Below are positions 44,610-53,423 of a DNA stretch of 64,000 nt, in pieces. Origin of the DNA: Phycisphaera sp. (GTDB lineage: Bacteria > Planctomycetota > Phycisphaerae > Phycisphaerales > UBA1924); assembly GCA_003712165.1 (NCBI GenBank), contig RHLH01000001.1:2081575-2145574 (forward strand), read 5' to 3'. The notes below the pieces were generated by a model, which was not told the DNA's origin, did no database searches, and saw only the letters and a list, made by a program, of their open reading frames with translations. A program made the position numbers and the translations under genes. Every line of letters starts with the position of its first letter. Position 1 is the stretch's first letter.

Positions 44610-45707
44610 ATGCCGCAGTCCGCGACCGCCAGCACGGGCAACTCGAAGCCAAGACTCTCCGACGAGCTCTCAAACGACCGGCTCCTCGAATGGCTCCGGA
44701 GCATGCAGCTCATCCGCGAGTTCGAGACGCGCACCATGCAGGCATACCAGCAGGCCAAGATCGGCGGCTTCTGCCACATCTACTCAGGCCAGGAAGCCTG
44801 CGCCGTCGGCACCATCGGCTCAGTCAACCACGACGACCCCGTCGTCCTCGCATACAGAGACCACGGCCACGCGCTCGCACGAGGCATGGACCCCAAGGCA
44901 TGCATGGCCGAGATGTTCGGCAAGCTCGAAGGCTGCGCCAAAGGCAAGGGCGGCTCGATGCACATGTTCGACAAGCCCAACTGGCTCTTTGGGGGCCACG
45001 GCATTGTCGGCGCCCAGACCCCACTCGGCGCCGGCCTCGCCTTCGCCGCCCGCTACGAATGGGAAGTCATGAACAAGGGCGGCAAGAAAGTCGCACTCTG
45101 CTACCTCGGCGACGGCGCGATCGACCAGGGCGCGTTCTTCGAAGCCCTCAACCTCGCGGCCCTATACTCCATCCCCGTCATCTACATCATCGAGAACAAC
45201 GGCTACTCGATGGGCACAGCCATCCACCGCCACTCAGCCAACTCCGAGAACCTCCTCGCACGAGGCGAAGCCTTCGGCATCAAGTCCGTCAAGATCGACG
45301 GCCTCGATATCCTCAACGTCTACGACCAGTTCAAGCCCCTCGTCGACGAGTGCCGCGACCTGCAGCGCCCCGCATTCGTGGACTTCAAGACCTACCGCTA
45401 CCAGGGCCACTCGATGTCAGACCCCCAGAAATACCGCACCAAGGAAGAGGTCGACCAGTTCAAGGAGAAGGACTCGATCGCGAACCTGCTCGGTCACCTC
45501 ATGAACGAGCGCGACGCGATCAACGAGGACAGCTGGAAAGCAATGCGGAAAGAGATCCAGGAAGAGGTCCGCGAGGCCGTACAGTTTGCCGAGAACGCCA
45601 CCGATCCGGACATCGAGGAACTCTACACCGACGTCTACGCCAACCCCCAGCCCAACCTGAGCCCGACAGCCGAGTACAAGCACGGGGCAAAGAACCCGCT
45701 GCTGTGA
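44610..45707 (+). CDS. pdhA: Pyruvate dehydrogenase E1 alpha subunit
   Basis: 365 residues from the ATG at 44610. The thiamine diphosphate motif GDGAIDQGAFFEALNLAALY runs into 'IPVIYIIENN'; the substrate pocket 'YRDHGHALARG' and 'GKGGSMHMFD' are also conserved. With E1 beta it decarboxylates pyruvate and passes the acetyl group to the E2 lipoyl domain. It is first in the operon pdhA - methyltransferase - pdhB - pdhC. No E3 (dihydrolipoamide dehydrogenase) gene is in the window. The ribosome site is weak (GGGGAAC). Confidence 0.95.
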   Translation: MPQSATASTGNSKPRLSDELSNDRLLEWLRSMQLIREFETRTMQAYQQAKIGGFCHIYSGQEACAVGTIGSVNHDDPVVLAYRDHGHALARGMDPKACMAEMFGKLEGCAKGKGGSMHMFDKPNWLFGGHGIVGAQTPLGAGLAFAARYEWEVMNKGGKKVALCYLGDGAIDQGAFFEALNLAALYSIPVIYIIENNGYSMGTAIHRHSANSENLLARGEAFGIKSVKIDGLDILNVYDQFKPLVDECRDLQRPAFVDFKTYRYQGHSMSDPQKYRTKEEVDQFKEKDSIANLLGHLMNERDAINEDSWKAMRKEIQEEVREAVQFAENATDPDIEELYTDVYANPQPNLSPTAEYKHGAKNPLL

Positions 45708-45717
45708 ACCAATACCA

Positions 45718-46296
45718 ATGACGACCGACTACGCAGCAATCTATGACCACCAGATCGAGAACAACCCGGCGTATTCGCGCGCCGAGTACTCACCCGGTTT
45801 CGCTGCAATCCACCAACACGCTGACCGCATCTCCACACTAAAGGGTCGAGCACTCGACGTTGGCTGCGGAGTCGGGTTTGTTGTTGAGCAGCTCTCACGC
45901 CCCCCATTCAATCTGGATGCATTCGGAATCGATATCAGCTCCTCCGCGATCGAAGTAGCGACGCAGCGCGTTCCATCTGACCATCTTGCTATCTGCAACG
46001 GCTGTTCAATCGAGCACCCCGACGAAGTATTCGATCTCGTGACATGCTTCGATGTTCTCGAACACCTAGACGAATCAGATATCCCGAAGTTCACAGCAGA
46101 ACTCCAAAGAATCATCAGACCAGGCGGCACCCTCATGTGCTCTGTAGCGCTACGCACCGCCTCTGCTGTAGATCAATTCGGCGAGAACGTCCACCGCACT
46201 GTCAAGCCTCTGGATTGGTGGCTCGACGCAATCCAGCCCGACGACGCACACTGGATCCGTATCCCAGCACAAGCCATTCTCTGGAAACAGTACTAA
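45718..46296 (+). CDS. Class I SAM-dependent methyltransferase within pdh operon
   Basis: 192 residues. Motif I 'RALDVGCGVGFVVEQLS' binds S-adenosylmethionine, 'GIDISSSAIEVA' is motif II and 'VTCFDVLEHL' is motif IV; the C-terminus is shorter than usual. Resembles UbiG/Methyltransf_11 proteins. It lies 10 bases after pdhA and 17 before pdhB, in the same direction, so it is co-transcribed. The substrate is not indicated. Its composition is less GC-rich than its neighbours, which hints at later insertion into the operon. Confidence 0.85.
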   Translation: MTTDYAAIYDHQIENNPAYSRAEYSPGFAAIHQHADRISTLKGRALDVGCGVGFVVEQLSRPPFNLDAFGIDISSSAIEVATQRVPSDHLAICNGCSIEHPDEVFDLVTCFDVLEHLDESDIPKFTAELQRIIRPGGTLMCSVALRTASAVDQFGENVHRTVKPLDWWLDAIQPDDAHWIRIPAQAILWKQY

Positions 46297-46313
46297 CCCG
46301 AGAGCAATTTAGC

Positions 46314-47375
46314 ATGATCACCGCCGACCTCCACCCCGCTTCGATCGAGAACGTCCCCCAGCCGGACTTCTCAAAGCCGCTGCCCCCGCGCGAGGGCGAT
46401 CGGATCATCCAGTTCCGCGAAGCGCTGAAGGAAGCCATGAGTCACGAGATGCGCCAAGACGAGCGCGTCTTCCTCATCGGAGAAGAAGTCGCCGAGTACA
46501 ACGGCGCGTACAAAGTCTCTCAAGGCATGCTCGATGAGTTCGGGCCCAAACGCATCATCGACTCGCCCATCTCAGAGAACGGATTCGCCGGCATGTGCAC
46601 CGGAGCCGCGATGTACGGCCTGCGCCCCATCGTCGAGTTCATGAGTTGGTCATTCAGCCTCGTCGCCGCGGACCCCATCCTCAACAACGTGCCCAAGATG
46701 CTCTACATGTCAGGCGGGCAATGGGGCTGCCCCATCGTCTTCCGCGGCAACGACGGCGCGGGCGGTCAGCTCGGCTCCACACACTCCTGGTGCGTCGAGG
46801 GCCTCTTCGCAAACGTGCCCGGCATGAAGATGGCAATCCCCAGCAACCCCTACGACGCCAAGGGACTGCTCGCCACCGCGATCGCCGACCCCGACCCTGT
46901 CTTCTTCCTCGAATCCGAGCGCATGCTGGGCGACAAGGCGCACGTCCCCGAGGAGCAGTACTACATCCCCTTCGGCCAGGCCCGCGTCTGCCGGGAGGGC
47001 GATGCCGTGACGCTCGTCAGCTTCGGTCGCCCTGTCAACTTCTGCATCGAGGCCGCCGAGAAACTCGCGGCAGAAGGCATCGAGTGCGATGTCCTCGACA
47101 TGCGGACCATCCGCCCGCTCGACATCGACTCGATCATCGCAAGCGTCAAAAAGACGAACCGCGTCGTCGTCGTCGATCAGTCCTGGCCTTTCGCCGGCAT
47201 CTCGAGCGAGGTCATCACCCAGATCTGCGAGCGCTGCTTCGACTGGCTCGACCACCAGCCCGTCCGCGTCAACACGGAAGACGTCCCGACGCCCTACGCC
47301 AAGGGCCTCGAGTACGCGTACCTTCCCAACCCCGAGCGGATCGCCGAAGCCGTCAAGAACGTTGTCAACGCCTGA
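46314..47375 (+). CDS. pdhB: Pyruvate dehydrogenase E1 beta subunit
   Basis: 353 residues from the ATG at 46314. Conserved segments are 'FREALKEAMSHEMRQDERVF', 'GEEVAEYNGAYKVSQG', 'FGPKRIIDSPISENGFAG' and, near the C-terminus, 'VVVVDQSWPFAGISSEV'. It forms the E1 heterotetramer with PdhA. The ORF open from 46044 adds an unsupported leader that only shadows the methyltransferase gene. Confidence 0.95.
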   Translation: MITADLHPASIENVPQPDFSKPLPPREGDRIIQFREALKEAMSHEMRQDERVFLIGEEVAEYNGAYKVSQGMLDEFGPKRIIDSPISENGFAGMCTGAAMYGLRPIVEFMSWSFSLVAADPILNNVPKMLYMSGGQWGCPIVFRGNDGAGGQLGSTHSWCVEGLFANVPGMKMAIPSNPYDAKGLLATAIADPDPVFFLESERMLGDKAHVPEEQYYIPFGQARVCREGDAVTLVSFGRPVNFCIEAAEKLAAEGIECDVLDMRTIRPLDIDSIIASVKKTNRVVVVDQSWPFAGISSEVITQICERCFDWLDHQPVRVNTEDVPTPYAKGLEYAYLPNPERIAEAVKNVVNA

Positions 47376-47402
47376 TTCACGGACACGAACGGGAGAGCTG
47401 CA

Positions 47403-48749
47403 ATGCCAATCCAAGTCACCATGCCCCGAATGTCCGACACCATGGAGCAGGGCACCGTCGTCAAGTGGCACGTCAAGGAGGGTGACACCATCTCACCCGG
47501 CGATGTGCTCGCTGACATCGAGACCGACAAGGCAACGATGGAACTCGAAGCGTTCGACGAAGGCCGGATCGCCAAGCTCGCCGCGAGCGAGGGCAGCAAC
47601 GTCAACGTGGGCGACCTGATCGTTGTGATCGCCGAGGAAGACGAGGACCTCGCCGAGGCCGCCAGCAGCGCGGGCGGAGCATCCTCGGGCGGCGCCGCTC
47701 CCGCGCAGAAGCAGGACTCGGGCGCCGACAAGTCCGCAAGCAACGGGTCCACGACCGCGACACTCGCCCCATCACAGGGCATCAGCGCCGACCCCGAGAG
47801 CACCACGGGCCGCATCATGGCTTCACCCCTGGCCAAAAAGATCGCGAGCGAGCGCGGCATCGATCTCAACTCGATCGACGGCTCAGGCCCCTCGGGCCGC
47901 ATCGTCAAGAAGGACGTCGAGCACGCCGTCCCCGGCGCGCAGCCGGCCGCCGCTCCCGCGCAGGCAGCGCCCCAGCAAGCGGTCACCGCCTCGCCCGCGC
48001 CGGCGCCCATGCCCGCACCCGTTGCGCTCGAAGACAAGAACGTCCCGCTCAGCAACATGCGAGGCACCATCGCACGCAGACTCGTTGAGTCCAAAACAAC
48101 AATCCCCCACTACCAAGTCACCGTCAGCGCCCGCATCGACGCGCTGCTCGAACTCCGCCAGCAGCTCAACAGCCAGCTCGAGAACCAGGGCGTCAAACTC
48201 AGCGTCAACGACTTCCTCGTCCGCGCCTGCGCCCTGGCGATGCACCAGCACCCGTTCATCAACAGCTCGTGGAACGACAACGGCCCCTCGATCGACTTGC
48301 ACAAGCACGTCAACATTGGGGTTGCAGTCAGCCTGCCTACGGAGCGCGGAGGCGGCCTCGTCGTCGCAACAATCCGCGGTGCCGACGCGCAGGGCCTCCG
48401 CTACATCTCGGCTGAGACCAAACGCCTCGCCAAGAAAGCGCGCGAGAAGGGCCTCACCCCCGAGGAGATGTCGGACTCGACCTTCACCATCTCGAACCTT
48501 GGCATGTTCGGTGTCGATCACTTCACCGCGATCATCAACCCGCCCAACGCCGCGATCCTCGCGGTCGGACAGGCCATCGAGAAGCCGTTTATCGAGACCG
48601 ACGAAGACGGCGAGCAGGCCATCACCATCGGGCACGAGATGTCCATGACCATGTCCAGCGACCACCGCATCATCGACGGCGCGATGGCAGCCGAGTACCT
48701 CTCGACGGTCCGCAAACTCCTCGAAAGCCCGGCAAGCCTGCTCGTCTGA
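47403..48749 (+). CDS. pdhC: Dihydrolipoamide acetyltransferase (E2)
   Basis: 448 residues. The N-terminal lipoyl domain has the swinging-arm Lys43 in ETDKATME. An Ala/Gly/Ser linker leads to the E3/E1-binding domain ('ASPLAKKIASERGIDLNSID') and an Ala/Pro-rich linker to the catalytic core, which ends with the active-site His421 and Asp425 in DHRIIDGAMAAEYL. One lipoyl domain rather than two or three. Last gene of the operon. Confidence 0.95.
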   Translation: MPIQVTMPRMSDTMEQGTVVKWHVKEGDTISPGDVLADIETDKATMELEAFDEGRIAKLAASEGSNVNVGDLIVVIAEEDEDLAEAASSAGGASSGGAAPAQKQDSGADKSASNGSTTATLAPSQGISADPESTTGRIMASPLAKKIASERGIDLNSIDGSGPSGRIVKKDVEHAVPGAQPAAAPAQAAPQQAVTASPAPAPMPAPVALEDKNVPLSNMRGTIARRLVESKTTIPHYQVTVSARIDALLELRQQLNSQLENQGVKLSVNDFLVRACALAMHQHPFINSSWNDNGPSIDLHKHVNIGVAVSLPTERGGGLVVATIRGADAQGLRYISAETKRLAKKAREKGLTPEEMSDSTFTISNLGMFGVDHFTAIINPPNAAILAVGQAIEKPFIETDEDGEQAITIGHEMSMTMSSDHRIIDGAMAAEYLSTVRKLLESPASLLV

Positions 48750-48779
48750 CCACGTCATGCGATCGGCTAACATGCCGAT

Positions 48780-49316
48780 ATGGACGAGAACTACAAACCC
48801 AAACCCATGGGCACGATCCTCATCGTCTCAGGCCTGATACTGCTCGTCGCCGCGATCGGGGGCGGCGGCTGGATGCTCGTCGCCGGCGCTTCCAAGGTCT
48901 TCGACACGATCGAATCTGACGGCACGCACACCCTCCGCGTCCCCGCTGCGGGCGAGTACGTTCTCGCGCGCGACGCGAATATCGATTCCGACTCGAACAC
49001 GATCACCGTCAAACCGATCAACCCGGAAGTGAGCTTCATGCCCGACACTGCGGACAAGTGGATCGTCATCGGCGAGCAGCGCCACCTCGTGCTGGGCACG
49101 CTCACGGTCCCCGAACGAGGTGATCAAACGCTCGAAATCTCAGCAGACGCCTACCCAATCACACTCCGTCACGAGCCGATGGCCATGGCCGACCGGGTGA
49201 TGAAGATCTTCGCCGTCATGATCGCCGTGCCCATTATCGTGACGATTATCGGGATCGTTGTGGCAATACGGAACACGAACAAACGAAACAGAATTCTCAT
49301 GGAACAGATGATTTGA
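48780..49316 (+). CDS. Membrane protein, unknown function
   Basis: 178 residues with a membrane helix near 11-37 ('TILIVSGLILLVAAIGGG') and another near 143-163 ('IFAVMIAVPIIVTIIGIVVA'), enclosing about 100 residues of beta-rich extracytoplasmic sequence. No family recognised. It follows pdhC by 30 bases and may be read from the same transcript, but no functional link is evident. Confidence 0.7.
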   Translation: MDENYKPKPMGTILIVSGLILLVAAIGGGGWMLVAGASKVFDTIESDGTHTLRVPAAGEYVLARDANIDSDSNTITVKPINPEVSFMPDTADKWIVIGEQRHLVLGTLTVPERGDQTLEISADAYPITLRHEPMAMADRVMKIFAVMIAVPIIVTIIGIVVAIRNTNKRNRILMEQMI

Positions 49317-49364
49317 TCCGGATTTGGGAAGAAACCGCCCCCCATTTCGTATCTACTGTGTGAT

Positions 49365-49823
49365 ATGGCACACAGCCGAACCAACCTGAAACTCGCCGGC
49401 GAACCCGCGACCCGCGTGCCCTCGGGCGGCAGCTACCAGCCCGACAAGCTCGCCTACGAGATTCCCGATGACCTCCCACCGGAACCGTTCGAGGATACCG
49501 ACGGCGGCAAGCTCGCCAAACGGCTCATCATCGCATTCGTGCTCATCGCCACAACCGCGGTCCTCAATTTCGTCGTACTCCGGCGCTACGACATGGACCT
49601 CCACCCGGTCGTCCTGCTCGGTTCGTTCGGTGTCATCCTCATCGCAAGCATCCTGCCCGCGATCGAATCCGGCATGTCAAAGGACAACTCCGAACCGGAG
49701 CCGATCGACGACGCGTGCGCCGTGGGCTGCTGCCAAGGCCCTCGCCCGATCGGTGAGCTCTCGCGCAAAGCCGCGGCTCGGCGCAACCAGATGCGCCTGT
49801 CCTCGCGTCAGCGCAGGCCCTAA
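49365..49823 (+). CDS. Small membrane protein, unknown function
   Basis: 152 residues with helices near residues 52-70 and 80-97 ('LIIAFVLIATTAVLNFVVL', 'VVLLGSFGVILIASILPAI'), a Cys pair 'CAVGCC' at about 117-122, and a basic tail. The N-terminal 50 residues are Pro/Glu-rich. No family recognised. Its stop overlaps the convergent sulfotransferase stop by four bases. Confidence 0.65.
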   Translation: MAHSRTNLKLAGEPATRVPSGGSYQPDKLAYEIPDDLPPEPFEDTDGGKLAKRLIIAFVLIATTAVLNFVVLRRYDMDLHPVVLLGSFGVILIASILPAIESGMSKDNSEPEPIDDACAVGCCQGPRPIGELSRKAAARRNQMRLSSRQRRP

Positions 49824-50761
49824 CTTGCTTTGTCCTGAGCGACGCCGTACCCCATCGATCCGAGATCAAACCCCGTGAGTTCTGACGTGCACCTGTTGCT
49901 CTCGTCATACATCGCACCAACCCGGCGCTCGATCGTGGACTTCCAGCTCTTCGTCGTGCCGTTCGACCAGCCTTTCGGCACGATCCGATCGAACCACCAG
50001 TAGAACCGCCGCATGAACTTCAACCGCCACGACTGATCGGGCCCGAGCGGGTTCGGCCTGCTGAACCGGTTTGTCAGCGTCGAGAGCCTCGTCGCAAGAG
50101 GCGAGAGCCCCGCGTTCTCCGCCTCCATGCCGGGCTCTTTGGAAGTCTCCGCCCCCGTGAACGCAAGCAGACGCTGCATGTAGCCCTTCGGGTCGCGCCG
50201 CATCAACTCAAGAGGCAGCACGCACACGCGCTCATCACCGAGCCTCGTGCGCAAATGCTCGATCATCCGATCATACATCAGGTACTCAGGCCTGATCGTT
50301 GGCTTCCAGCCCACTGGCTCATTACCCGTACCGATCATCTGCGTCAGTGAGTACGTCCCGCCCGAGCGCACGGCTTGGCGGTACAGCGCGAGCAACATCC
50401 CCTTCTGCTCGCGGATGGTCAGCAGCACCCTGAAGTCATCGAATGTCATTTCAAGACGATCGATCACGTCGGTGAAGTAGTACCCGCCGAACGACGGGTC
50501 CGAGCTCAGTCTCTCCTGCGAGATCACCGGCACCAGCCCCCGCTCTCCGGCCTCGCGGATCATGGGCTCGAACACTCCGCGAGCCCTCGCCGCGTCAAAG
50601 GCCAAGGGGTCGGTCGTCACGAACCAATCGGTCGCCTTGTTGCTCTGGCCGTTCTTCGTCGAGAGAAAGCCCATCTCCGCGTCTGCAAACACCCGGCGCT
50701 GGAGCCACGTCGTGCCCGTCTTGTGCAAGCCGATATGGATGAGCAGCTGTTTCTCGGGCAT
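49820..50761 (-). CDS. Sulfotransferase family protein
   Basis: 313 residues. The N-terminus 'LLIHIGLHKTGTTWLQ' is the 5'-phosphosulfate-binding loop of PAPS-dependent sulfotransferases, and 'VLLTIREQKGMLLALYRQAV' is in the place of the 3'-phosphate motif (Arg and Ser-like). The C-terminal third carries no clear acceptor motif. It likely transfers sulfate to a polysaccharide or lipid; planctomycetes carry many such genes. Transcribed toward prfB's far side, 72 bases after it. Confidence 0.8.
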   Translation of the reverse strand: MPEKQLLIHIGLHKTGTTWLQRRVFADAEMGFLSTKNGQSNKATDWFVTTDPLAFDAARARGVFEPMIREAGERGLVPVISQERLSSDPSFGGYYFTDVIDRLEMTFDDFRVLLTIREQKGMLLALYRQAVRSGGTYSLTQMIGTGNEPVGWKPTIRPEYLMYDRMIEHLRTRLGDERVCVLPLELMRRDPKGYMQRLLAFTGAETSKEPGMEAENAGLSPLATRLSTLTNRFSRPNPLGPDQSWRLKFMRRFYWWFDRIVPKGWSNGTTKSWKSTIERRVGAMYDESNRCTSELTGFDLGSMGYGVAQDKAS

Positions 50762-50833
50762 CTCTCTGATCCGGAGCGTCGTACCAGAGCTTCTATCGGG
50801 TCAGAGCCCGGGGTCACTTTCCCGGAACCGGGT

Positions 50834-51962
50834 TTATCCCTTGTTCGACCGGCGCCGCTGAAGCTCGGAGTCGATGAACTCCTGCAGGTTCCCGTCGAGC
50901 ACGGTCTGCGGGTTGCCCACCTCGTGGTTGGTCCGGTGATCCTTCACCCGGTTGTCATAGAGCACGTACGAGCGGATCTGTGCGCCCCAACCCCGGTGCT
51001 CGAGCTTCCCACCCGAGGCCTCGGCGATCTCCGCTTCACGCTTCTCTTCCTCGAGCTGCTCCAGCTTCGCCGTCAGGAGCGCCATCGCCTGCCGCTTGTT
51101 CTGCAGCTGGTCCCGGTGGCTGCTCGCCACGACCATAAACCCGGTCGGCTTGTGCACGAGCCTGATGGCGCTGGCGACCTTGTTCACGTTCTGACCGCCA
51201 GGGCCGCTCGAGCGCGCAAACGCCGTGATCTCCAAATCTTTGTCGGGGATCTCAACGTCGCCCGTCTCGTCGAACTCGGGCGTGACATCAACCGTCGCGA
51301 AGCTCGTCTGGCGCTTGCCCTGCGCGTTAAACGGGCTTACGCGCGCCAGTCTGTGTGTCCCCCGCTCGCAGTTGAGATAGCCAAACGCGTACGGCCCCTG
51401 CACGTGGAGCGTAACGTGATCCACACCGACCTCGGTGCCGAATGTCTTGGAAACCTCCTCGACCTTCCAGCCCTGCTTCTCGAAGTAGTACAGGTACATA
51501 CGCAGCAGCATGTCCGCCCAGTCGTTGGCCTCGGTCCCGCCGTCACCCGCGCTGATCGACAGGAAGCAGTTGCGGTGGTCATGCTTGCCAGACAGCAGCG
51601 ACTGGAGCTCGATCTTGTCCATCTTCTTGGTCAGATCAAAGAGCGTGTCATCGGCCTCGACGAGCAGATCGTCGTCGCCCTCCTCGCGCGCCATCTCGTA
51701 GGCAACCTTGGCATCCTCGAGCGACGTCATGGCCTCGCCGATCGGGTCGGTCTGTGCCTTGACGAGCTTGAGCTCGCTGACAACCTTCTGCGCCTCGGTC
51801 TGGCTGTCCCAGAAGTCGGGCGCGTTCATCTTTTCCGTGAGCTGAGCGGCTTGTTCAAGCTTGGAATCGTAGTTAAAGAGAGTCGCGGATCGTCAAAATC
51901 CGCGCCTCGAGGTCGTCGATGACCGACTGATGCGTCTGAAAATGGAGGGTGTTTTCGTCCAT
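50834..51962 (-). CDS. prfB: Peptide chain release factor 2, with programmed +1 frameshift
   Basis: Start ATG at 51962-51960. Codons 1-29 (ending RDSL) are followed by an in-frame TAA at 51875-51873. Reading CTT, skipping one T and going on with AAC continues as 'NYDSKLEQAAQLTEKMNAPD', aligning with 'LDYDAKKERLEEV' of E. coli RF2. The total is 375 residues. The SPF tripeptide in 'ARVSPFNAQGKRQTSF' is RF2's stop-reading loop, and GGQ lies in 'SSGPGGQNVNK'. RF2 reads UGA and UAA. The frameshift lets RF2 regulate its own level. The divergent neighbour starts 34 bases upstream. Confidence 0.93.
51873..51878 (-). promoter_or_regulatory. prfB frameshift site CTT TAA
   Basis: On the minus strand the slip site is CTT TAA C, with Leu codon at 51878-51876 and stop at 51875-51873. 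In almost all known RF2 genes this stop is UGA and an AGG-rich SD-like element lies three bases upstream of CTT; here the stop is UAA and the preceding bases (GACGATCCGCGACTCT) carry no such element. Confidence 0.85.
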
Positions 51963-51995
51963 GGCCCGAAGTGTAGCCGCTACGCTGGGGGCGAG

Positions 51996-52340
51996 ATGCT
52001 CGGCGTGATCGCGTTCCAGAATTCGACCCAGCCCGCCGCGGACACCAGCCAGACCATGGCTGGGCTCATCCTGCTTTTCGTGGTCATCGTGATCGCGAGC
52101 GCCTCGCTCGCGCTGATGCTCATCGTCCGGAGCCGATTCAGACGCGACATCCCGGGCCGCCAGCGCAAGAAGCGTGAACTGCCCGATGCCTGGCAGGAAG
52201 CCGGACGCCGACTCGAAACGCCGCCCGGCGACGAACAAGACCCGGGCGATGACGACCCTGATGACGATGACGATGATGACGACGACGGCGAGCCCACGCC
52301 GACGGTCCCGAGTTCACCCGAAACCGCGATGAGCATCTGA
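51996..52340 (+). CDS. Single-pass membrane protein with acidic tail
   Basis: 114 residues from the ATG at 51996, placed five bases after a GGGGGCGAG site. One membrane helix (about residues 21-45, 'AGLILLFVVIVIASASLAL'), then a basic juxtamembrane RSRFRRDIPGRQRKKRE, then an Asp-rich tail (12 or more consecutive Asp/Glu). No family recognised. Divergent from prfB. Confidence 0.6.
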   Translation: MLGVIAFQNSTQPAADTSQTMAGLILLFVVIVIASASLALMLIVRSRFRRDIPGRQRKKRELPDAWQEAGRRLETPPGDEQDPGDDDPDDDDDDDDDGEPTPTVPSSPETAMSI

Positions 52341-52355
52341 CTCAGCCGAGCTTTA

Positions 52356-53387
52356 TCAACCCTCTGCAAGCCGATCCGCCATCTTCTTCGCCTGCTCGTG
52401 CCCCATCATCGAGGCCCGTTTGGCAAGCTCCTCTGCCCGCTCGGCGTTGCCCGCACGCTCGTGCCACTGTGCCGCCTGGAACGCGTACTCGGGCTCGCCC
52501 GGATTGAGCTCCATCGCCCGCTCGTAGAGCTCCGCTGCTTCCGCTCGCTGGCTCAGAAGCCCCATGCTCGCGCTGCACAGCTCCAGCACCATCGGCTGGT
52601 ACAACTCGCCCTCGGGCAGCGCCATCAGGAGCGTCAGCGCCTCTTCCGGCTTGTTCAGCCTGCGGAGGATCCTCGCCTCCAGGATCCGGTGCGCCACCTG
52701 CGCAGGCTCAGCTTCTCGCGCTCTGCGGATGAAACTCAGCGCGACCTCGGCGTCGTTCTCGTCAAGGTAGATTTGCGCCAGCATCGATGACGCCTCAGCG
52801 CTGCTCTCGTCCAGCTGAATTGCAGCGAGCAGGCTCGCCTTCGCCTCGGGTTGCATCCCGAGCTGGTGCTGGACAGCTCCCAGGTACAGCGCGATCTGGG
52901 GGTTGCCGGGCTCGGCCGTCCGCGCCATCGAGTAGTGCTCGAGCGCTCGCTCGGGATTGCCAACCGCCATCGCCAGTGTGCCCGCGTTGAACTCGATCTG
53001 CGGATCGCGCGGCCCGATCGCCAGAGCCGCCTCGTATTGCTCGTACGCCTGCTCAGTCTTCTGCAGATCCATCAGAACCTCGGCGTACGCCAGCCGCAGG
53101 CCCTGGTCCTCGACGTGCTCCTCGACCGCCGCCCTCAGGACCGCCTCGGCCTTGGCGTACTCCTCGCTGGAGCGGTACGAAGCCGCGGCTCCCAGCGCCG
53201 CCTCGATCGCGTGCGCCGGTGTCGCCTCGTTCGAAGGATTCTGGCTCGCCTGAGCCTCCTCGACTCCCGATCCCGAGCCCGGGCCCAGCACGAACCACAC
53301 CCCGGCGCCGACGATCGCCAGAGCGACCACCGCCAGAACACACGCGGCCAGCACCTTGGACCCAGCTTTGTTGTTTGTGTCAGTCAT
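52356..53387 (-). CDS. Membrane-anchored TPR protein
   Basis: 343 residues. An N-terminal helix near 11-36 ('VLAACVLAVVALAIVGAGVW') anchors about 290 residues of tetratricopeptide repeats with the family periodicity ('AEAVLRAAVEEHVEDQGLRL', 'AYEQYEAALAIGPRDPQIEF', 'ALEHYSMARTAEPGNPQIAL'). At least seven repeats. It probably is a protein-protein scaffold in the periplasm. Divergent from valS, 36 bases away. Confidence 0.8.
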   Translation of the reverse strand: MTDTNNKAGSKVLAACVLAVVALAIVGAGVWFVLGPGSGSGVEEAQASQNPSNEATPAHAIEAALGAAASYRSSEEYAKAEAVLRAAVEEHVEDQGLRLAYAEVLMDLQKTEQAYEQYEAALAIGPRDPQIEFNAGTLAMAVGNPERALEHYSMARTAEPGNPQIALYLGAVQHQLGMQPEAKASLLAAIQLDESSAEASSMLAQIYLDENDAEVALSFIRRAREAEPAQVAHRILEARILRRLNKPEEALTLLMALPEGELYQPMVLELCSASMGLLSQRAEAAELYERAMELNPGEPEYAFQAAQWHERAGNAERAEELAKRASMMGHEQAKKMADRLAEG

Positions 53388-53423
53388 CGATCATGGTATC
53401 GGCCCCCATACACTGCTAGCTCA

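Noticed and set aside
50375..51922. 515-codon plus-strand frame across the sulfotransferase and prfB
   Set aside because: Both minus-strand genes are recognised families; this frame is an antisense shadow.
52851..53423. Upstream extension of valS
   Set aside because: It covers the TPR gene on the other strand; the ValRS family start fits the ATG at 53424.
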